This document shows positions 59,884 to 64,000 of a stretch of DNA of 64,000 nt, piece after piece (position 1 is the stretch's first letter; each line of letters starts with the position of its first letter). A program made the translations under genes and the position numbers. Location: NCBI GenBank assembly GCA_035593725.1, contig DAOSZN010000001.1:62001-126000 (forward strand). The letters run 5' to 3'. Source of the stretch: UBA4971 sp029551185 (lineage in GTDB: Bacteria > Bacillota > SHA-98 > UBA4971). The notes below the pieces were generated by a model that was not told where the DNA came from, did no database searches, and saw only the letters and a list, made by a program, of their open reading frames with translations.

Positions 59884-60771
59884 ATGCAAAGATCTTCGTT
59901 TTCAGCAGTCATGGTTCTGCTCCTTGGGTGTTGTTTGGGATTGGCGCTTCTTGTGTCCCCTAAGATTTCCGCAGAGGCAGTCTTTGTGAGAGACCCGGAC
60001 GTCTCCCTGCTCTGGAAATGTCATACAGGGCTTTCGCTTGATGCTGTCAGGCTTTCTGAAGCCGGTACAGGGTCTCGGTCAGGTAACGCTATTAGTACTT
60101 GCGATATTGCAACAAAAGACTTAGAAGGCCTGCAGGTAGGATACGCTGATGATAAGAATGTCCGGATTTTAATTGACCTTCATAACATCTATACAACTCC
60201 TATCGAAATCAATAGATGCGACCTGTGTCTCCTCTTGGTGAGCGGAGGGTCGTTGCTTTTGGTTGACCAGGATGTGTATAACAGGATTAATGCCGGACCC
60301 AGAATTCCTGAGGCCCGGCATGTTAGCTCAATTGTGACCGAATTGGGTAATAGCCTGTCAGCGCTTGCAATTTGCGGACTGATATCGACAAAGGATCCTG
60401 AGACCGCCTATCTTGGGGCAAACGCAGTAGTCTATTCAGGGATAGCTTGCTTGACATTGAAAGCAGCGTTTGGCCGGGCCAGGCCATGGATGGGTGAAGG
60501 GCCGTACTCCTTTGACGGACCTCGAATCAGTGACGACTACAATTCAATGCCCTCAGGGCATAGCGCTGCCTCTTTTGCCCTTGCGACTGTCCTGGCAAAG
60601 CAGTATCCTGAGTATAAACAGGTCATTTATGCCTTTGCTTCTGTGATCGCGCTTTCCCGCGTATATGTCCATGCCCATTGGCCCAGTGATGTCTTGGTAG
60701 GCGCAGCTCTCGGTGTCTGGTCTGCAAACCATGTCATGGCGAGCAGCAGGATCCTTGAGGTAAGATGGTAA
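59884..60771 (+). CDS. PAP2-family membrane-associated phosphatase
   Basis: The 295-residue protein has an N-terminal signal or anchor helix and hydrophobic segments. It shows the full PAP2 triad: KAAFGRARPW, MPSGHSAASFA, and SRVYVHAHWPSDVLVG. These enzymes remove phosphate from lipid phosphates, for example undecaprenyl pyrophosphate or phosphatidate. Beside galE, GT2 genes and an O-antigen ligase, recycling of the undecaprenyl carrier or lipid A dephosphorylation is plausible but unproven. ATG 59884 follows AGAGGGAAG. The longer frame from 59809 would add a charged N-terminus. Confidence 0.85.
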   Translation: MQRSSFSAVMVLLLGCCLGLALLVSPKISAEAVFVRDPDVSLLWKCHTGLSLDAVRLSEAGTGSRSGNAISTCDIATKDLEGLQVGYADDKNVRILIDLHNIYTTPIEINRCDLCLLLVSGGSLLLVDQDVYNRINAGPRIPEARHVSSIVTELGNSLSALAICGLISTKDPETAYLGANAVVYSGIACLTLKAAFGRARPWMGEGPYSFDGPRISDDYNSMPSGHSAASFALATVLAKQYPEYKQVIYAFASVIALSRVYVHAHWPSDVLVGAALGVWSANHVMASSRILEVRW

Positions 60772-60809
60772 CTGCGTTGTCGTAACTTTTTAGTGCAACA
60801 TGAGCAGGT

Positions 60810-61832
60810 TCACCCGGCAAAACGCGGAATCTGAGGTGTGCTGGGTTTTTGATACTCCTCTTGCATTCGTCTTCCGGCCTCTCGGTAGATTTCAATGTTT
60901 TGCTCGCATTCTTTCAGCCCTTCGTTGCTGGGAAGTCTTGACATCTGTCTCTGTATGCTCCGAATGCGGATTGCAATTTCCGCTTTTAAGATGAGATAAG
61001 CAAGCCATGCAAGCCTGGGATAGTGACATCTGTAGAAGTACAGATTAGACCTATAGAGCTCTTTAAGGATACCGGATACGTTATGCCTTCTCCCGCCGGC
61101 GCCTATATGAATGACCTTGGCGTCAGGCAAGAAGTAAAATATACATCCAAGACGCTTTGCCCTGGCTGCCCAGTCCAAGTCCTCGTTATAGAAGTAGTAT
61201 GTTTCATCATATCCGCCGACTCGGAGGAACGCTTCTGCTCGATACATTGCAAACCCAGTGCCCGGAAATTCAGCGCGAAAAGGCTTAGACTTATCTTTTG
61301 GAAGGATACGTGTGATGCTTGTCCTTGTACGCTGCGGTGTCATGTCAGGGTTATAGAGAGCGCATGAAACCCCGTTAACCTCTTTGTGCTCTTTGAGAAA
61401 CGCGAGCATTTTCTTGATTGTCCCAGGCAAGATTATGATATCGCTGTTCATTATTACGATAATGTCAGAATCAGGGAGAGCCCGGGCTAAACCCGCATTG
61501 AATCCTTTGGCTGACCCTAAGTTCTCGGAATGCTTTATCAGGCGCACGGACGGGAACTCATCTTGCACCATGTCACAGGTTCCGTCAGATGAAGCATTAT
61601 CAACTGCGATTACCTGACACGATACAAGGCCTGAAGTCAGACTCCGGCATTCTGCCAACACGCTGTTAAGGCAGTCCCTGAGAAAATCCCTGGTGTTGTA
61701 GGTAAGCACTACAAAGCTAAGGGTTAGCGGTAGGCTTTGCTGAGTGTAATTGTCTGTCTTAGTCGTGTCATAGCCATGTTCGGTATGCTCAGGTTGTGGT
61801 GCGGCGCCCTGATCTCCAGTTACAGCAAGCAT
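60810..61832 (-). CDS. GT2-family glycosyltransferase (rhamnosyltransferase-like)
   Basis: The 340-residue protein has the GT-A fold motifs SFVVLTYNTRDFLRDCLNSV, VIAVDNASSDGT, NLGSAKGFNAGLA, VIMNSDIII (DxD-like) and FYNEDLDWAARAKRLG (acceptor-side ED). A helical, basic C-terminal region follows. Such proteins move sugars such as rhamnose onto LPS or wall glycans in the cytoplasm. It is on the opposite strand to its neighbours and convergent with the PAP2 gene. A likely promoter lies at 61894-61902. The donor sugar is not known. Confidence 0.85.
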   Translation of the reverse strand: MLAVTGDQGAAPQPEHTEHGYDTTKTDNYTQQSLPLTLSFVVLTYNTRDFLRDCLNSVLAECRSLTSGLVSCQVIAVDNASSDGTCDMVQDEFPSVRLIKHSENLGSAKGFNAGLARALPDSDIIVIMNSDIIILPGTIKKMLAFLKEHKEVNGVSCALYNPDMTPQRTRTSITRILPKDKSKPFRAEFPGTGFAMYRAEAFLRVGGYDETYYFYNEDLDWAARAKRLGCIFYFLPDAKVIHIGAGGRRHNVSGILKELYRSNLYFYRCHYPRLAWLAYLILKAEIAIRIRSIQRQMSRLPSNEGLKECEQNIEIYREAGRRMQEEYQKPSTPQIPRFAG

Positions 61833-61893
61833 CCGACATCCTCCTACTCCCAGTGTTCTTTACAGCTTACATAACGTGTGCAAGGCCGTCATT

Positions 61894-61902
61894 ATTCTAT
61901 CA
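61894..61902 (-). promoter_or_regulatory. Possible extended -10 element for the minus-strand glycosyltransferase
   Basis: On the minus strand this reads TGATAGAAT, a TGn plus near-consensus -10 located about 62 bases before the glycosyltransferase start. The 221-base divergent gap (61833-62053) otherwise shows nothing clear. The promoter of the O-antigen ligase gene should also lie in it. Confidence 0.3.
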
Positions 61903-62053
61903 CAACTTCTTCAACCTTTGTGTGAGCGAATCTTTGCTGTGAATGAACTGGGGAAGGATTTGCCGGATAACAGGCGAATAGAAAGAGAAAGCAAGAGCAT
62001 TTGGAAGGTATGATTTCTATGTCATAGTCTGCATTGGATAGGAGGAGCAAGAG

Positions 62054-63325
62054 ATTATCAGTCTACAGAGAGATATTGCAGCTAACGGAGAATCCGGAGA
62101 TGAGGGCGTAAGTTATGTCCGTTCAGTTCCTTGGCTGGAGCGTGTGGAGCGTGCAGCCCTCTATGCGGGTGCAGTCGGACTTGGTTTAGGACACGCTGTG
62201 ATTCCCCAGGTAATACTGCTTGCAATTGGGATACATAGAGTAATTGTGGATCCGAGATCCAGGAAAGCCAGGTTTGGGTCGATAACGACCATATTCCAAG
62301 TATTGACGGTATGGATGATGCTATCGGCGATTCCTGCCATAAGACCCTTTTCTGCCTTGGGTGGGGCTGTCGGGATGGCGCTTTCGGGATGGGTAACCCT
62401 GGGGGCTGTGTACGGGATTATGATGGATGAGGAAAACCTGGGAACAAATCTTATCCGAGTATTCCTCGGCTCATCCTGTGTGGGCGCGATACATGCTGTA
62501 ACCAACTACATTCTGGCTTGGTCTAAAGGTTGGGGCTATTATCGTGCTGCGTTGCCTTTTATTGGTTGCAATGCAGCCGGGACTGTGTTCTGTGTTGCTA
62601 TTTTGACAGCCTTAGGTTACTTCCGTAGCGCGGAGCGTCGTGGTAAGCTCATGGTGATCCCTGCTATCCTTCTGCTTACAGCTGCTCTTATGGCAACTCA
62701 GTCTCGTGGCGCTTTCGTTGCTTTCATAGTTGGTTTCGTAGTGTTCCTCTTGCTAGGTACTGGGTCAAGGCACAGTTTGGTTCTGAAGATAGTTGCCCTG
62801 GCAAGTCTTGCGTTAGTCGTGGCTTTCGTCTTTAAAATCAGTCCGTCTGTTGCCACACGCTACGCGAGGATTCTAAACCCCATGGCAAACAAGGACAGAT
62901 TGGAAATCTGGAGAACAGCTCTGTTGATGATAAAGGATCATCCTGTGTTGGGTGTGGGTCTTAATAACTTCGTCAATTTCTATCCTCTGTATGAACACCC
63001 GGAGGGATTCGGCACATCCATGTACATGGCTCACAATGTTTTTCTTGAATTTGGAGCTACCACAGGTATTCCCGGCCTTATCTTGTTTGTGGTTATCGTA
63101 GTCCTTGGAGTATCCGGAGGAATTAGGGGTCTTGTCAGAGCAGGATCTTCATCGAGTCTTCCGGCAACAGCTTTAGCGGTATTTGCTGCCATCCTTACCC
63201 ATCTCCAGGTTGACATTACCTTAAATTCCGGAGACATGCTTCCATTCTTCTTCATTCCCTATGGGGTTCTCATTCTTCTGGAGCAATGGTTGGAGCTTCG
63301 CAACCATCCTCATCCTTCACCATAG
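62054..63325 (+). CDS. O-antigen ligase/polymerase (Wzy/WaaL family), probable ATT start
   Basis: The 423-residue protein (from 62054) has about ten membrane helices. The Wzy_C motif block comprises ATQSRGAFVAF, then RLEIWRTALLMIKDHPVLGV, then MAHNVFLEFGATTGIPGLIL. Such enzymes join or polymerise O-antigen units on lipid carriers. The frame opens after TAG 62039 and has no ATG, GTG or TTG until GTG 62144, which lacks a ribosome site. AGGAGG at 62040-62045 sits eight bases before ATT 62054. ATT is therefore the best start, giving a 30-residue cytoplasmic N-terminus. If GTG 62144 is used, the protein has 393 residues. Confidence 0.85.
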   Translation: MISLQRDIAANGESGDEGVSYVRSVPWLERVERAALYAGAVGLGLGHAVIPQVILLAIGIHRVIVDPRSRKARFGSITTIFQVLTVWMMLSAIPAIRPFSALGGAVGMALSGWVTLGAVYGIMMDEENLGTNLIRVFLGSSCVGAIHAVTNYILAWSKGWGYYRAALPFIGCNAAGTVFCVAILTALGYFRSAERRGKLMVIPAILLLTAALMATQSRGAFVAFIVGFVVFLLLGTGSRHSLVLKIVALASLALVVAFVFKISPSVATRYARILNPMANKDRLEIWRTALLMIKDHPVLGVGLNNFVNFYPLYEHPEGFGTSMYMAHNVFLEFGATTGIPGLILFVVIVVLGVSGGIRGLVRAGSSSSLPATALAVFAAILTHLQVDITLNSGDMLPFFFIPYGVLILLEQWLELRNHPHPSP

Positions 63326-63535
63326 TTCAGCTTGTCAACAAGGCTACTCGTGAACGTGACATGATAAGAGCGCCTGGACGCATAAAGTGCGCCCGGGTCG
63401 GGAACGTAAGTATCAGGCTGTAAATATGCGTGTAACCAGGATGGAACGATAAAGATGCGCATAGCCGAGAAATAGAAGAGGCAGGCTGCGACTTTGGAGG
63501 CTTTCAGGGTTTATCCGTGGTTCGGAAGTGCTGAC

Positions 63536-64000
63536 TTGCCCTTTATAAGCGTGATAATCCCTACATACAATAGAAAAACAATCCTCAGGAAGTGTCTTTC
63601 TGCATTACTTGTCCAGACATATCCTCATGACAAGTACGAAATCATTGTCATAGACGACGGTTCCACGGACGGGACAGGTGAAATGGTGGGCAGGCTGGTA
63701 GAAGAACACGGGCTTGAGAAACAGTCGATAATCATGACTGAGGCTGACTGTGGGTGCCTGGTTGAGCCTAGTGTAACTCGCCGGTCTCGGAGGTTGATTT
63801 ACGAGTGGCAGGAGCACACCTCAGCAGCAGCAGCCAGGAATCGCGGAATTCGCAGGGCTTGCGGTGACTTGGTGATTCTCTTGGACAGCGATATCGTGAC
63901 ACTGCCCGACTTTATCGAAGCCCATGCATTTGCACATTTGGATGAGACTTGCAAACCTCGGAGCGATGAACCTCTCAACCATGGGTTTTCCCCGGAAGAC
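63536..64000 (+). CDS. GT2-family glycosyltransferase, 3' end outside window
   Basis: The frame begins with TTG 63536 (MPFISVIIPTYNRKTILRKC) after CGGAAG and runs to the window end without a stop (155 residues). It shows IIVIDDGSTDGTGEM (donor site), SAAAARNRGIRRA and VILLDSDIV (DxD), the canonical start of a GT-A family 2 enzyme. A stretch of about 45 residues between the first two motifs (TEADCGCLVEPSVTRRSRRL) is longer than usual. It continues the surface-polysaccharide region. The 210 bases before it hold no recognised gene. Confidence 0.85.
   Translation, partial: MPFISVIIPTYNRKTILRKCLSALLVQTYPHDKYEIIVIDDGSTDGTGEMVGRLVEEHGLEKQSIIMTEADCGCLVEPSVTRRSRRLIYEWQEHTSAAAARNRGIRRACGDLVILLDSDIVTLPDFIEAHAFAHLDETCKPRSDEPLNHGFSPED

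Overview
The window looks like a chromosome segment of a spore-forming, outer-membrane-bearing (diderm) Firmicute. Two kinds of marker sit side by side. The left edge carries the classic Firmicutes sporulation and shape set: a SpoIIQ-like M23 protein, spoIIID and an mbl/mreB gene. Almost everything to the right builds an outer membrane: TamB, BamA, Skp/OmpH, lipid A synthesis, the Lpt bridge, SLH-type OmpM porins and O-antigen genes. SLH-anchored OmpM porins are typical of Negativicutes, Halanaerobiales and Limnochordia-like lineages. Which of these it is cannot be settled from the sequence alone. Weak start codons (TTG, GTG and probably CTG and ATT) are frequent, and many neighbouring genes overlap by a few bases.

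Layout. 1-2316: spoIIQ-like, spoIIID, mbl. 2466-6005: a phosphodiester-glycosidase-like protein and a SpoIVB-type (S55) protease-like protein, ended by a hairpin terminator. 6125-18562: tamB (with a 43-residue repeat array), bamA, skp, an oversized Skp-like coiled-coil protein and lpxD. 18749-23801: two small outer-membrane barrels, an LptF/G permease and an LptD-like protein. 23822-27905, minus strand: an AT-richer block with an ABC sugar or glycerophosphodiester importer lacking its ATPase, plus a glycerophosphodiester phosphodiesterase. It splits the Lpt/Lpx series. 28259-47477: a candidate structured RNA, lptC, lptA, an unusual FtsX-shaped ABC system, lpxC-fabZ-lpxA-lpxI-lpxB, an LpxB paralogue, msbA, a nucleotidyltransferase, a second lptC, a second LpxB-related gene, a second lptA, lptB, a second lptF/G and a DUF3084 gene. 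47923-53785: two large OmpM porins, each behind a long leader sharing an RNA hairpin. 54208-58777: a YqgF-like protein, a small SLH barrel, a repeat protein and a second LptD-like protein. 58814-64000: galE, a PAP2 phosphatase, two GT2 glycosyltransferases and an O-antigen ligase/polymerase, the start of a surface-polysaccharide region.

How it fits together. LpxA, LpxC, LpxD, LpxI and LpxB make the lipid A disaccharide, and MsbA flips it. LptB with LptF/G, LptC, LptA and LptD carries LPS to the surface. BamA, TamB and Skp insert outer-membrane proteins, and OmpM ties the outer membrane to the wall. No lpxK, waaA (Kdo transferase) or kds genes are seen. Two uncharacterised LpxB-related proteins sit where those genes often lie. 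The best candidates for undescribed biology are the 842-residue permease with its ATPase (29929-33181), the OmpM leader hairpin, the structured RNA at 28259-28367, the LpxB paralogues and the 43-residue TamB repeats. No rRNA, tRNA, CRISPR array, IS element or prophage was recognised.
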